Positions 1 through 11,014 are shown, counted from the stretch's first letter. The stretch is 64,000 bases of DNA from Prorocentrum cordatum (GCA_963575745.1 CAUYUJ010011492.1:142501-206500); one strand, 5' to 3'. The notes: generated by a model not told the origin, from the sequence alone. Translations and numbers: made by a program.

Positions 1-740
1 GACTCGATTGCGTTTAGGACTGTTTGTGAGGATGTCTCAGGCGGGGCGTTGGTTTCATCACCCCTAAGGGGAGCCGTCAGGGGTGTTTTCACCAGCCCAT
101 TCGCGGCCAGTTTGTGGGGATGTCGTTGGCGGTGGGGCTGTTTTGGTGGGCGGCCTTGTCTGCGTTTAGAGCAGTCTGTGAGGATGTCTCAGGCGGGGCG
201 CTGGTTCCAGCACCCCTAAGGGAGCCGCCATGGGTGTTTTCCTTGGCCCGTTCGCGGCCAGTTTGTGGGTATGTCTCAGGCGGTTTGCTCGTTGTCATGC
301 ACATCGTTGGTTTTCGGATCAGATTTTGAAGATGTCTCAGGCGGGGCGCTGATTTCAGCACCCGTAAGGGGAGCCGCCAGGGGTGCACACACGGGCCCGT
401 TCGCGGTCACTGTGTGGGGATGTCTTAGGCGGTTTGCTTGTTTTCATGCCCGACATCGTTGGCTTTCCGATCAGATTTTGAGGATGTCTCAGGCGGGGCG
501 CTGGTGTCAGCACCCTTGTTAAAATGAACCGCCAGGGGGTAGTACACGGGCCCGTTCGCGCCCAGTTTGTGAGATGTCTTCGGCGGATTGTTCGTTTTCA
601 TGCCCAACATCCTTGGCTTTCAGGGCAGATTCTGAGGATGTCTCAGGCAGGGCGCTGGTTTCAGCACCCCGCACCCCTGACGGGACCCGCCAGGGGTGTT
701 TTCACGGGCCCGTTCGCGGCCAGTTTGAGGAGGGGGAATG
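1..740. repeat. Tandem array, about 152-bp unit, five copies
   Basis: The core GAGGATGTCTCAGGCG recurs at about 28, 180, 328, 480 and 634, spaced 148-154 bp. Each unit also carries a GGGGAGCCGCCAGGGGTG-like block and a CCCGTTCGCGGCCAGTTTGT block. The array enters from the left edge. The short reading frames in it shift between units, so I call no gene. The core is shared with the 42-bp arrays at 4.9-9.6 kb. Confidence 0.85.
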
Positions 741-1158
741 AATAGGAGGCTCATATGCAACCATATTCAAAGCTCATTCTGACTCATACTCACTCACTCG
801 CATTAGGATTCGCTCGTCTTCGTCGGCCCTGTCGCCCACGTGGACGCGCTATTATAGTCAAGCGTTCATGAACAGACGCTCGCTATGGCATGACATAAAA
901 CATGAGATGCACATATGGGGAGCTCCACGCAGTGAGTAATTATTTTAACCTTTTACGGCTACTACGATTACGAGCAACAGTACCCTATTGGACAGATAGT
1001 ACTAGTACGTTTCTGTGCGTCCCAGTCACCCAGGTACATACAGGCAACATGGAGACAGAGCAAAACACCGGGTTGGCTGGACGACTGCCCCCCCTCCGCA
1101 ACTCTGCTCCTCTTCTCGGGTGTGTTGCCAGAGATAGCCCTGGCCATTGGCCCCAGGC
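741..1158. other. Unique sequence, nothing recognised
   Basis: Less GC-rich than its surroundings. No protein-like frame, terminal inverted repeat or tandem unit was seen. Confidence 0.5.
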
Positions 1159-1207
1159 TGAAGAGGAGGAGTGGACGAGGACGAGGAGTGGACGAGGGAG
1201 GAGTAGG

Positions 1208-1256
<49 letters not shown>

Positions 1257-1870
1257 GAACAGGAGAAGGAGGAGGAGAAAGCAGAGAGAGGACGAGGAGG
1301 GAAGAGGAGGAGGAGGAGGAGGAGGATAGAAGAGGAGAGACGAGGAGGAGGAGGAGGAGGAGGAGGACGCTGATGATGAGGAGAGGGAGGACGACGAAGA
1401 GGGAAAAGGTGGAGGGGGAGGAGAAAGATTATGGAGGACGAGAAGGGACGAGGAGGAGGAGGAATACGAGGAGGGAAGAGGAATTGGACGATGAGGAGGA
1501 GGAACGGAGGAGGACGAGGAGGGAAGAGGAGGAGGAGGAGGAGGAGATAGGAAATGGAGGCGGAAGAGGAGGAGAGTGGAGGGGGAGCAGGAGGAGGAGG
1601 ACGAGAGGGAGGAGGAGGAGGAGGAGGAGGAAGAGGAGGCGGGAAGAGGAGGGGGAGAGGATGAGGAGGGGGAGGAGGAGGACGAGGAGTGAAGAGGAGG
1701 AGGAGGAGAGGAGGAGGAGGGGGAGGAGGAGGAGAATGAGGAGGAGATAGAAAGAGGAGGCGGGAGGAGGAGGAGGGGAGGAGGAGGAGGAGGAGGAGGA
1801 GGAGGAGTGGGAGGACGAGGAGGGAAGAGAAGGAGGAGGAGGATGAGGAGGAGATAGGAAGAGGAGGCGG
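1159..1870. repeat. Purine tract (GGA/GAC)n
   Basis: About 700 bp of GGA and GAC triplets on the + strand. It produces long Glu/Arg frames forward and Pro/Ser/Leu frames in reverse. These are by-products of the triplet repeat, not genes. Confidence 0.9.
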
Positions 1871-2029
1871 GAAGAGAAAGAGGGCGTCCTCAGCCATTTT
1901 GGCAGACCTTTTCGGGACCGCCGGCCCAGACGGCCTTGGGGGGGGGGGGGGGCCTCCGCGGGCGATGCCCCTCGGGGCGAGGGCGCTGCGATCCGCCGCT
2001 GCTCTCGCGGCCGCTCTCCAGGCGGCTGG

Positions 2030-2420
2030 TGCCGCAGACCCTCGTCGTCGTCCTCGTCCTCGTATTTGTCCTCGTCGTAGGCGCCGCTGTCCTCGTCCTG
2101 CTTCACCTCGCAGCGCACGCGCCTCTCCAACCAAGCAGCGCGCACGGGGGGTTGCATGACAGTCGGACCGAGGCATCAGATCGAGGTCGGTTCGGGGAGG
2201 GTAGCCTAGTGTTCTTCGTATGTGTGTATGTATGTATGTATGTGTGTGTGGGCGCATCCTGCTGGAGGGTCCCCTTGGATGTTCTGTATGTTTTGGCCGG
2301 CGGAGGGTCTCGTGCTCTTGAGGGATGTTATTCTGGCCTAGGTCTGGTTGTAGTCGTCGCTGTCCTCGTCCTGCTCCACCTCGCAGGGCACGCGCCTCTC
2401 CTTCGTCCACGCGCAGAGGA
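2030..2420 (-). other. Duplicated acidic coding-like segment split by element N1
   Basis: On the minus strand two related segments (about 2345-2405 and 2075-2140) encode ERRVPCEVEQDEDSDDYNQ and ERRVRCEVKQDEDSGAYDED. The second runs on into an Asp/Glu tail. About 55 bp are shared between them, and a family N element lies between. This could be a duplicated exon of a minus-strand gene or a short repeat that reads as acidic protein. No wider gene model or function is recognised. Confidence 0.3.
2158..2352. mobile_element. Family N element, copy 1
   Basis: Similar to 45291-45474 and 51065-51293. Shared blocks are AGATCGAGGTCGG, GGAGGGTA.CCTAGTG, GGATGTTCTGT and GCCGGCGGAGGGTCTCGTG. The ends are imperfect inverted repeats of the form ACAGTCGGACCGAGG / CCTAGGTCCGGCTGTA. 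No coding capacity. This copy carries a short ATGT microsatellite. Confidence 0.6.
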
Positions 2421-2469
2421 GGTAGGGGGAGGGGAAAGGCTTCTTAGAAGCACCCCTGCTTCTCAGAAG

Positions 2470-2524
2470 GCGCAATTTTTTGACTATTTTCAAATATTCC
2501 TCCTGTACAGGGACAGGCACGACT
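2470..2524. mobile_element. Family A fragment, right end only
   Basis: Matches the right terminus of family A (AATATTCCTCCTGTA.AGGGACA.GC.CGAC). The left half is absent. Confidence 0.5.
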
Positions 2525-2588
2525 GAAGTGTAGTCGATACGTCATGTCTTGCTGTCGCCGTCCCCCCGTCCCCCGCCTGCGTCTCCAG

Positions 2589-2732
2589 GTGGGCCATGCG
2601 TCACCCCTCCGGCTCGTCGCCGAGCTGCCCGGGGGGCCGGGCGAGCCGGCGCCCGACAACGGCACCGATCAGTGGCTCACCAAGTGGCTCGGGTCCTTAG
2701 GAGGCCCCATGCGAGTCCTGCCCCACCGCTCG
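2589..2732 (+). CDS. Isolated exon of an unknown protein
   Basis: A 144-bp open segment with an acceptor-like CTCCAG before it and a GT donor (GTATCG) after it, phase 0 at both ends. It encodes 48 residues, among them DNGTDQWLTKWLGSLGGPMR. Third positions are strongly G/C. It could be the last traceable exon of an upstream gene or an early exon of the scattered TULIP-like gene, but its phase does not join directly to the exon at 10810. The product is not recognised. Confidence 0.4.
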
Positions 2733-2933
2733 GTATCGTTTAACCCAATCCCGATCCCCATCCCCATCCCTTTCGAGACCCCCACCAAATTACCATCCCA
2801 GTCGGGGATACACCCCTCGAAACCCGAAGGGAACAGTCTACATCCCCATCAAGGGGGGTAAATCGGCCAGTGGGGCCCAGGCCACGCCAGGCCGCCGGTG
2901 GGGAGGGGGATCGGTTGAACGATACTCAACCGC

Positions 2934-3024
2934 CCCACGATTTCTGAGGGGGCGGTGGGGTTTACTTCTCTCGGGAGGTCCCGAACGAAGTGAGCCTTAC
3001 CTCCCCCCTCAGAAATCGTGGGGC
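2934..3024. repeat. Inverted repeat, 20-bp arms
   Basis: CCCCACGATTTCTGAGGGGG near 2935 is mirrored by CCCCCTCAGAAATCGTGGGG near 3004, separated by about 50 bp. The right arm abuts family I copy 1. Confidence 0.7.
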
Positions 3025-3045
3025 TGTGGGGCAGGCTTCGCACGT

Positions 3046-3290
3046 CAAGCAGTGGCGAGGCGTCCTGGCTCGCCTATAGGCCCACCAAACAATGCTCCAA
3101 TAACTTTTTGTGGTTTCAGCGAACTGTACTTGGAATATGTTCTGGCTGGGACTGTCTTGGTTTAGCACATCGGGCTTATGCTCCCCAAAACTGGTTTTTG
3201 TTCTTGGAACATTTTTGGGTTCCAAACACATGTCGTGGTAGGCCCACAGGACTGCCGGGACGGTCGGCCCTTGCTCAAGCACGGGGCCTC
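3046..3290. mobile_element. Family I element, copy 1
   Basis: Non-autonomous element with about 40-bp imperfect terminal inverted repeats (TCAAGCAGTGGCG.. / ..GCTCAAG). Related copies are at 27430-27665, 31067-31300 and 52960-53205. GCACG flanks both ends here, a possible 5-bp target duplication. Confidence 0.65.
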
Positions 3291-3389
3291 CTAGGTCCTT
3301 GAACGTCACCGTGCCCTCTGCCAACGCCTCGGCCACCAGGGGCATCAACATGGGTGCGGAGAGGATCGAAGCGGAGCACGCTGCATAGA

Positions 3390-3440
3390 CTTCAGTCGGC
3401 TGTGTCCCTCTACAGGAGGAGTATTCAAAACTACCCTCAA
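3390..3440. mobile_element. Family A fragment, left end only
   Basis: GTCGGCTGTGTCCCTCTACA followed by GGAGGAGTATTCAAA matches the left end of family A. No right end follows. Confidence 0.45.
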
Positions 3441-3524
3441 AAAAGTATCCTGGCGAAGGACCCAACCATACGCAAGTGTGAGAACCGCAGGGCAGGTGGG
3501 GCGACGCAAGCGGAATTCCCAATG

Positions 3525-4215
3525 GGGCTACGAACCGTGTGAGGGGTGCGCGAAAATGGCGCGGGGCCGCCATGCGAACCCTGCCACTGGGGCCTTCGGT
3601 GGAGCTCCCTGTGGGGCCACGAACAGTGTGAGGGGTGCGCCCAAATGGGGCGAGGCCGCCATGCGAAACCTGCCACTGGGGCCTTCGGTGGAGCTCCCCA
3701 TGGGGCCACGAACCGTGTGAGGGGTGCGCGAAAATGGCGCGGGGCCGCCATGCGAACCCTGCCACTGGGGCCTTCGGTGGAGAACCATGTGAGGGGTGCG
3801 CCCAAATGGGGCGAGGCCGCCATGCGAAACCTGCCACTGGTGCCTTCGGTGGAGCTCCCCATGGGGCCACGAACCGTGTGAGGGGTGCGCGAAAATGAAG
3901 CGGGACCCCCACGCGAACCCTGCCACTCGGGCCTTCGGTGGAGCTCCTTATGGGGCCACGAACCTTGTGAGGGGTGCGCGAAAATGGCGCGGGGCCGCCA
4001 TGCGAACCCTGCCACTGGGTCCTTCGGTGGAGATCCCTATGGGGCCACGAACCGTGTGAGGGGTGCGCGAAAATGACGCGGGGCCGCCATGCGAACCCTG
4101 CCACTGGGGCCTTCGGTGGAGCTCCCTATGAACCGTGTGAGGGGTGCGCAAAAACGCGGGGCCGCCATGCGAACCCTGCCACTGGGGCCTTCGGTGGAGC
4201 TCCCTATGGGGCCAC
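3525..4215. repeat. Tandem array, 89-bp unit, about eight copies
   Basis: The unit contains GTGAGGGGTGCGCGAAAATG, GGCCGCCATGCGAACC and GCCACTGGGGCCTTCGGTGG. Most spacings are 88-89 bp, and two units are shortened. All six frames hold repetitive open stretches. No gene is called. Confidence 0.9.
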
Positions 4216-4329
4216 GAAACGTTGTACTGGGTGGGTGAAAAGCAGGGAGGAGGGAATAGGAGGAGGAGGAGGAGGAGGAGGAGGAGACGGGAGGGACGCG
4301 GGGCGCTGTCTCTTCAAAATGAGGACCCA

Positions 4330-4460
4330 ACACCACAGGCTGGTTGGGAAATAGTCCGGGGCGATGTTTTGACTGTTCTTGTTTGTTTTTGTATATTGTT
4401 CAACCACTTTTTATTTTTCCTACAGAATCCGCCTGCAGGGGGACACGCCCGACTTAACCG
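4330..4460. mobile_element. Family A element, left terminus lost
   Basis: The internal AATAGTCCGGGGCGATGTTTT block and the right end CCGCCTGCAGGGGGACACGC are present. The expected left inverted repeat is replaced by a GGA run (4258-4292). CCGTAAGT just after the right end would be a usable splice donor. Confidence 0.5.
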
Positions 4461-4939
4461 TAAGTATTCGTCATTTCGCGCAGGGTTCTTGGATCTTGCG
4501 GCGCCGCCTTTGGCGCTCTCCCCGCGCCACGGGGGAGGGGGGCAGCGCTGAAGAATTCCGAACGGACCTTCGAACTTCGAACCTTTCTGGGATTAACCTC
4601 ATCTCATGAAGCAATTAAGGACCCCCCCGGGGTTATCATTAGCACCGCCCCGTAATTAAATAATTATTCTGGGGGGTTTTCGCGGAGCGATATAATTAGC
4701 ACCGCGCACTTGAAAGGAACATCAATAATTCCTGCGTCCCTCCTCGGATGGCATCCCAATTGGAATTGTAATCAGAATCAGAATACGAATGAAAATGCGA
4801 AGAATAACAAGAATACTAATAAGGCGGATGTCACAGGTACTGCTGACACCGTAACTGTTACTGCTACCGTGATGACGATGAAACCTGATGGCGTGATGCT
4901 ACTGTTACTGCTACCGCGATGCTACTGTTACCGTGATGC
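4461..4939. other. Unique sequence, nothing recognised
   Basis: Partly AT-rich, with a short degenerate repeat of GATG.TACTGTTACTGCTACC near 4840-4940. No supported gene. Confidence 0.4.
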
Positions 4940-6180
4940 TAGGCGATTTGTGAGGGTGCTCAGGCGATTTTGACAATTCTGTTAAGCAATGTGAGGATGT
5001 CTCAAGCGATTTGGCTAATTCTAAAAAGAAATGTGAGGATGTCTCAAGCGATTTGTGCAATTTTACTAAGATGTGTGAGGATGTTTCAAGCGATTTCTTC
5101 TTCTTCCTTCTCTACTCGTTGTTCTGATCCGCTTGTTTTTTTCCGATGAGGTTTATATTGAACATCCTTTAGAGACATGCGTTTGTTTCGGCCGTCATAG
5201 GGGTCCACCCGAGGGTATCGCCCCCACCCCGCACCGTGGCGTTATCTTAGCACCCGGCCAAAAAATATCCGTGTGACAGCTAGATCGTGCTTGTCGTCGC
5301 CGAAGATACGAAGATACGAACTAAGATAAGAATAATAAGAAGCAAAACATAACGAATAATACGACTAATGAGAAGCATAATACGACTGATTGTAAGAATA
5401 CGGATACTAAACACTGTTTTTTCTCAGGATCCTCATGGAATCGAGGTACTCTGAACAAAGCAGCGACCCTCGTAGACTACGAATGAGGATACGACTAAAA
5501 CGAACGAAGATACGATCGAAGACTAAGAAGAAATGTGAGGATGTCTCAGGGGATTTGGCCAATTCTATTAAGACATGTGAGGATGTCTCCAGCGATTTGG
5601 CCAATTCTAATAAGAAATGTGAGGGTGCTCAGGCGATTTGGATAATTCTGTTGAGCAATGTGAGGATGTCTCAAGCGATTTGGCTAATTCTAAGAAGAAA
5701 TGCGAGGATGTCTCAAGCGATTTGTGCCATTTTACTAAGATGTGTGAGGAGGTTTCAAGCGAGTTCCTCCTCTTCCTTCTTTACTCTTTGTTCTGACCCG
5801 CTTGTTTTTTTCCGATGAGGCTTCTCTTGAAAATCCTTTAGAGGAATGCGTTTTTTCGGCCGTCGTAGGGTGTGGTCCACCCGAGGGTATCGCCCCCACC
5901 CCGCACCGTGGCGTTATCTTAGCACCCGGCCAAAACAAATATCCGCGCGACAGCCAGGTCGTGGTCGTCGTCGCCGTAATCGTCGGAAGACACCAATGGT
6001 AGATAGTTACTCCTGACAACCATGACATGGCTGAGAGGCCCAAGGAACAACTGATGTTTCAGGCGATCTGGCAAATGTTACTAAGAAATGCGAGGATGTC
6101 TCAGGCGAGTTTGCCAATTCTACTAAGAAATGCCAGGATGTCTTAGGCGACGTGGCCAATTCTACCAAAAAATATTATCC
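4940..6180. repeat. Duplicated block containing 42-bp repeats
   Basis: About 4950-5320 and 5625-5985 are direct copies. Each has several 42-bp units (core TGTGAGGATGTCTCAAGCGA) followed by a unique segment with GCACCGTGGCGTTATCTTAG. More 42-bp units lie at 5536-5650 and 6050-6175. Confidence 0.8.
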
Positions 6181-6299
6181 CGGCAAAGCAACCTAACAGC
6201 GATGTGTAGGAGCATATCTGGAAGCATTCCCCTTAAGATTCGGATGGGAATCCAGTTGTAGAATTCTGCTGTTCTCGCAGTCGTAGTCGCATTCGCGAT

Positions 6300-7170
6300 G
6301 ACAGTCGCAGTGGCAACGGCAGTCGCAGTCACAGCCTCAGCCTCAGCCTGCCTCAGCCTCAGCCTCAGCCTGCCTCAGCCTCAGCCTGCCTCAGCCTCAG
6401 CCTCAGCCTGCTTCAGCCTCAGCCTCAGTCTGCCTTCAGCCTCGGCCTCAGCCTCAGCCTGCCTCAGCCTCAGCCTGCATCAGCCTCAGCCTCAGCCTCA
6501 GCCTGCCTCAGCCAGCCTGCCTCAGCCTCAGCCTCAGCCTGCCTCAGCCTCAGCCTCAGCCTGCTCAGCCTCAGCCTCAGCCTCTGCAGCGGCCTCAGCC
6601 TCCGCCTGCCTCAGCCTCAGCCTGCATGAGCCTCAGCCAGCCTCAGCCTGCCTCAGCCTCAGCCTGCCTCAGCCTCAGCCTGCCTCTGCCTCAGCCTCAG
6701 CCTGCCAGCCTCAGCCTCAGCCTGCCTCAGAGCCTGCCTCAGCCTCAGCCTGCCTCAGCCTCAGCCTCAGCCTGCCTCAGCCTCAGCCTCAGCCTGCAGC
6801 CTCAGCCTGCCTCAGCCTCAGCCTCAGCCTCAGCCTGCCTCAGCCTCAGCCTCAGCCTGCTCAGCCTCAGCCTCAGCCTGCCTCAGCCTCAGCCAGCCTC
6901 AGCCTCAGCCTGCCTCAGCCTCAGCCTCAGCCTGCAGCCTCAGCCTCAGCCTGCTTCAGCCTCAGCCTCAGTCTGCCTTCAGCCTCGGCCTCAGCTCAGC
7001 CTGCCTCAGCCTCAGCCTGCATCAGCCTCAGCCTCAGCCTCAGCCTGCCTCAGCATCAGCCTCAGCCTCAGCCTGCCTCTGCCTCAGCCTGCTTTAGCTT
7101 CAGTCTCAGTCTGCCGTCGGCCTCGGCCTCAGCCTCAGCCTGCCTCAGCCTCAGCCTGGCATTCGGATTC
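6300..7170. repeat. CAGCCT hexamer-based array
   Basis: About 870 bp of CAGCCT with CTGCCT variants, bordered by CAGTCGCAGTGGCAACGGCA-like sequence on both sides. It reads as Ser/Ala/Leu/Pro/Gln low-complexity protein in several frames. No gene is called. Confidence 0.9.
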
Positions 7171-7261
7171 GCAGTGGCAGTCGCAGTGGCAACATCAGCG
7201 GCAGTCGCAGTGGCACTGCAAGTAGTTGCAATAGCAATAGCTACACTAGCAGCAGCAACAG

Positions 7262-7552
7262 TGGCCCGGGAGTGGAGTTCTGGGAAGTGGAAGACCACGA
7301 AGTGGCCTACAGTTGGCTCCGGGCATTCAAAATGTGGCCCAGGAATGGTGTTCTGGGAAGTCCAAGAGCACGAAGTGGCCTACAGTTGGCTCCGGGTATC
7401 CAAAATGTGGCCCGGGAATGGGGTCCTGGGAAGTCGAAGAGCACGACGTGGCCTACAGTTGGCTCCGGGCATCCAGAATGTGGCCTGGGAATGGAGTTCT
7501 GGGAGGTCGAAGAGCACGAAGTGTGTGCCTGTTGGCGAAAAGCGAGCCCGGC
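7262..7552. repeat. Tandem array, 73-bp unit, four copies
   Basis: GTGGCCC starts recur at about 7262, 7334, 7407 and 7480. Each unit contains GGAGTTCTGGGAAGT and GTGGCCTACAGTTGGCTCCG. Confidence 0.85.
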
Positions 7553-7689
7553 TCTGTTCCCGGTCTCGGTTCTCCTCCCCGGCACCCGCCCAGACCCCCC
7601 TTAGGAGTCATGATGCTTTCTTTTGACCCTACTAGAAACCTATCAGCAAACGCTGTTAGGTAATAAGGAGTCACTGCTTCTTTCTGAGT

Positions 7690-8150
7690 ACCTGGACTCC
7701 TGCCAGTACCTGGACTACTGCCTCCGAAGGCCTCTGAGAATGAGAGCTCCCTGGGCCCTGAGAGGCCCTGGACCCCGATGGGGAGGAGGTCAGGCGGATC
7801 GGCCGAAGGCCTCTGAGAATAAGAGCTCCCTGGGCCCTGAGAGGCCCTGGCCACTGAGGGGAGGCGAGGGGCCATTTGCTGAAGGCATCTCCAGGGCCCT
7901 GCTATGAGAACCCCTTGCGATACGTCTTGGACCGTCTTGGATTCTTCTGGAACTTCTCGGCCATCTTGGATTATTCTGAAGCTCCCTGGGCCGCGCAGGA
8001 GTCGTCAGGCTCCCTTAGTAGAAGTAATAGTTGGAGTAGGAGTAGGAGGAGAGGGAGGAGGAGCTGGAGTAGGAGTAGGAGTATAGGAGTAGGAGTAGGA
8101 GTAGGAATAGGAATACGAATAGGAGTACGAGTACGAGTAGACGAGTAGGC
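7690..8150. repeat. 76-bp repeat pair and AGTAGG microsatellite
   Basis: AGGCCTCTGAGAAT.AGAGCTC occurs at about 7730 and 7806, with a weaker third copy. AGGAGTAGGAGTAGG repeats fill 8030-8150 and lead into the next 42-bp array. Confidence 0.7.
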
Positions 8151-8154
8151 CAAT

Positions 8155-8812
8155 TTTCTGAAGAATTGCGAGGATGTCTCAGGCGATTTGGCAAATGCTT
8201 ATGAGACTGCGAGGATGTCTCGGGCGATGTGGCCAATTTGATTAAGAAATGTGAGGATGTCTGAAGCGATTTGGCCAATTCTATTAAGAAATGTGAGGAT
8301 GTCTCAGGCGACTTGGCTAGTTAATTCTATTAAGAAATGTAAGGATGTCTCAGGCGATTTGGCCAATTCTACAAAGAAATGTGAGGATGGCTCAGGCGAG
8401 TTGGCCAATTCTATTTAGAAATATGAGGATGTCTCATGCCATTTGGCTAATTCGATCAAGAAGGGTGAGGCTGTCTCAGGCGATTTGGCAATGTCGGATG
8501 TAATTTTGCCAATTCTACTAAGAAGTGTAAGGATGTCTCAGGCGATTTGGCCAAGTCTGTTAAGAAATGAAAATGTCTCAGGCGATTTGGCAAATGCTGA
8601 TAAGAATTGCGAGGATGTCTCAGGCGATGTGGCCAATCCTAATAAGAAATATTAGGATGTCTCAGGCGATTTGGCCAAGTCTGTTAAGAAATGTGATGAT
8701 GTCTCAGGCGATTTGGCACATGCTGATCAGACTTGCGAGGATGTCTCGGGCAATTTGGCAAGTTCGATTTGGAAATGTGAGGATGTCTCAAGCGATTTGG
8801 CCAATCCTATCT
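8155..8812. repeat. 42-bp minisatellite array
   Basis: About 15 units with core GAGGATGTCTCAGGCGATTT followed by GGCCAATTCTATTAAGAAAT. The unit is 14 codons long, so frames stay open across units. Read in frame it gives CEDVSGDLANSIK-type repeats. I treat it as satellite DNA. Confidence 0.85.
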
Positions 8813-8959
8813 GAAAACTGAACGCTTGAGCTCTGAAAGGACGGCAGGCACAGGCTGGAACTCTCCTGAGCACTGAAAGGTTGCCCTAATATTGCCAGGA
8901 CTGTGAAAAGGCGAGCTGGGGGGGAAGGAGGGAGAGGGGGAAGGAGGAGGAGAAGTATT

Positions 8960-9625
8960 AAGCAATGTGAGGATGTCTCAAGCGATGTGGCAAATTCTGC
9001 TAAGAAATGTGAGGATGTCTCAGGCGATTTAATTTACTCGACTAAGAAATGTAAGGATGTCTCAAGCGATTTTGCCAATTCTAATAAGAAATGTGAGGAT
9101 GCCTCAAGCGATTTGGCCAATTCTATTCAGAAATATGAGGATGTCTCAAGCAATTTGGCCAATTCTATTAAGACATGTGAGGATGTCTCAGGCGATTTGG
9201 CAAATTCTATTAAAACATGTGAGGACGTCTCAAGCGATTTGGCCAATTCTATTACGAAGTGTGAGGGTGTCTCAAGCAATTTGGCAAGTTCTATTTGGAA
9301 ATGCGACGACGTCTCAAGCGATTTGGCCAATCCTATTAAGAAATGCGTTGATGTCTCAAGCGATTTGGGCAATTGTATTAAGATCTGTAAGGTTTTCTCA
9401 AGCGATTTGGCAAATGTTCGTAAGAATTGTGAGGATGTCTCAAGCTATTTGGCCAATTCTCGTACGAAATGTGTGGATGTCTCAGGCGAATTGGCCAATT
9501 CTGTTAAGACATATGAGGATGTCTCAGGCGATTTGGCCAAGTCTATTAAAACATGTGAGGATGTCTCAGGCGATTTGGCCAATTCTATTTAGACATGCGA
9601 GGATGTCTGAGGCGATGTGCTTCCT
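8960..9625. repeat. 42-bp minisatellite array, second block
   Basis: About 16 units of the same family, with AAGCGA more common than AGGCGA. Two + frames and one - frame remain open for most of its length. It ends at a short TCC run. Confidence 0.85.
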
Positions 9626-10104
9626 CCTCCTCCTCCTCCTAGCCGCAGGTGCCGGTAGGCCGACTCGCTTGTTCTGATGAAGGAGGGGTCTTCTGAGGGA
9701 CGCGGTCACAGACTTTTCTTCTTAGGGGAAGGGAAACGGGTCTTGCGCCTTCTCGTAGGTTTTGGTTTCCTTGGGCCCTCAATTGGCCCAGGGACTGATC
9801 AAACGATTGCTCAGAAGAAGGAGTTAGTTCCAGAGAACAGCCCCGGTATTCAGCGCACGTCTCCCTTAGGGCTTTGTCTTTCATGCCAGAGAACGAGGGC
9901 GAGGGGGATGGAAAGGAAGGAGGTGGCCGACGAGCAGGAGGGTGAACAACAGGATGATGCGGAGGAGGACGATGAACCAAAGAGGAGAAGCAGCAGCAGC
10001 AGCAGCAGGAGCAGGAGCAGGACAAGCGGAAGTAGCTGAGAATCAGGGGAAGGTGATGGAGGGGAAACGGGGGGCGCGAAAACGCCGTCGAAAGAGGACT
10101 CGGA
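9626..10104. other. No recognised gene; purine-rich
   Basis: Contains a short CAG run (about 9990-10015) and GGA-rich stretches. The layout, with purine-rich DNA running into family H, matches 55680-55985. Confidence 0.4.
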
Positions 10105-10235
10105 CCCAGAAATGTGGCCCGCGCTGGGGTGAGATTGCTGTTCTTAACGACGGCAGCAAAGCGCCGATCCTGAAATGGGGCCAACGTTGCAGCGGAAACA
10201 ACATGTGGAGAACAAGTTGAAAGCATGTTGCATGG
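10105..10235. mobile_element. Family H element, copy 1
   Basis: Similar to 55868-55985. Shared blocks are GTGGCCCGCGCTGGGG, GCGCCGATCC.GAA and CGTTGCAGC.GGA. Element boundaries are not defined. Confidence 0.5.
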
Positions 10236-10809
10236 TAAATCACGTATTCAAAGGCAGTGAATTCAGGGTGGTAACACAGTGCGCTGGAGAGGCAGAAACA
10301 CGAGCACGCATCTGCATGGAAGAGAGTAGAGTAGTGCTCAACTTGTTGAGTATGTGTGGAGCTAAAGAGGGAGGAAAAGGAGAGGAGTAGGAAGGAGGAC
10401 GATGAGGAAAGTGGATCCGCAGATCGCATCACAAGGAGGGAGGTGGAGCTGGAGCAAGAACAAGAGGATCCTGAACATAAGGAGGTCGGAGGAGGTATGA
10501 ATGGATAGTTGAGGAGGAGGGGAGGGGGAGAGGAGGGATGAGGAGGGTGAGAGAGAGAAGGAGGAGCAGGAGGGAGGATCAACGAGAGCGGAGGGGGGAA
10601 GCCAGTGGACGATGAGATGGAGGGAGGTGAGGTGGACGAGGAGGGGGGTGAGAAGGAGGGACGTATCCACGTCCCCATGAAGTGAAGTACGAGGAGCTGC
10701 ATTTTTGAGTTTTCGGCCCCAGGGGGGAGGTGCCTTTTTGGGCCCCTGGGCTTCCTTGATACCAGAAGTTGCTGGGAATGGGTACGTAATGCGTGTTCCA
10801 TGCCTGCAG
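10236..10809. other. No recognised gene; GGA-rich
   Basis: Purine-rich from about 10360 to 10660. The last part ends in CATGCCTGCAG, a plausible 3' splice site for the exon at 10810. Confidence 0.4.
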
Positions 10810-11014
10810 AGGTCTGGCCCTACGACTTCCGCATGCATTCGATGGTTTGTTTCGGCTTCAGGATCAAGGGCATCGATACCGTATCGATCGACGTCGACGT
10901 AGTTGCGATCCAGGCCGAGGGTATTCACGCGACCTGTCATTTTCTCTTGGATTGGTCCTCTCACTGGTCCTGGTCGACGACGTACGACGTCATCGCCAAG
11001 ATCTCCGACGCGAG
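10810..11014 (+). CDS. Exon 1 seen of a TULIP/BPI-like protein gene
   Basis: Open from an AG acceptor (CCTGCAG) to a GC-type donor (GCGAG|GCCAGT). It encodes about 68 residues including GFRIKGIDTVSIDVDVVAIQ and IHATCHFLLDW. The pattern of alternating hydrophobic strands, a Gly, then a Cys and a Trp resembles the N-terminal barrel of BPI/LBP-type lipid-binding proteins. The family call is from recall of the pattern, not a search. Later exons of the same model are at 12791, 37672, 43896 and 44625. The true first exon and signal peptide were not found. Confidence 0.45.

Noticed and set aside
902-2410. Very long Glu/Arg (forward) and Pro/Ser/Leu (reverse) reading frames
   Set aside because: They follow the GGA/GAC triplet tract and have no conserved domain, no sensible start and mirror frames on the other strand.
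6298-7626. 442-residue Ser/Ala/Gln protein
   Set aside because: Entirely produced by the CAGCCT hexamer array and the 73-bp repeats. Other frames are open too.
8155-9625. CRISPR-like array
   Set aside because: Units are contiguous and imperfect without constant repeats and unique spacers. The genome is eukaryotic.
8903-9677. Repeat protein with CEDVSGDLANSIK units
   Set aside because: The same array elsewhere is out of frame or shifted. Alternative frames are equally open, which is typical of a satellite with period divisible by three.
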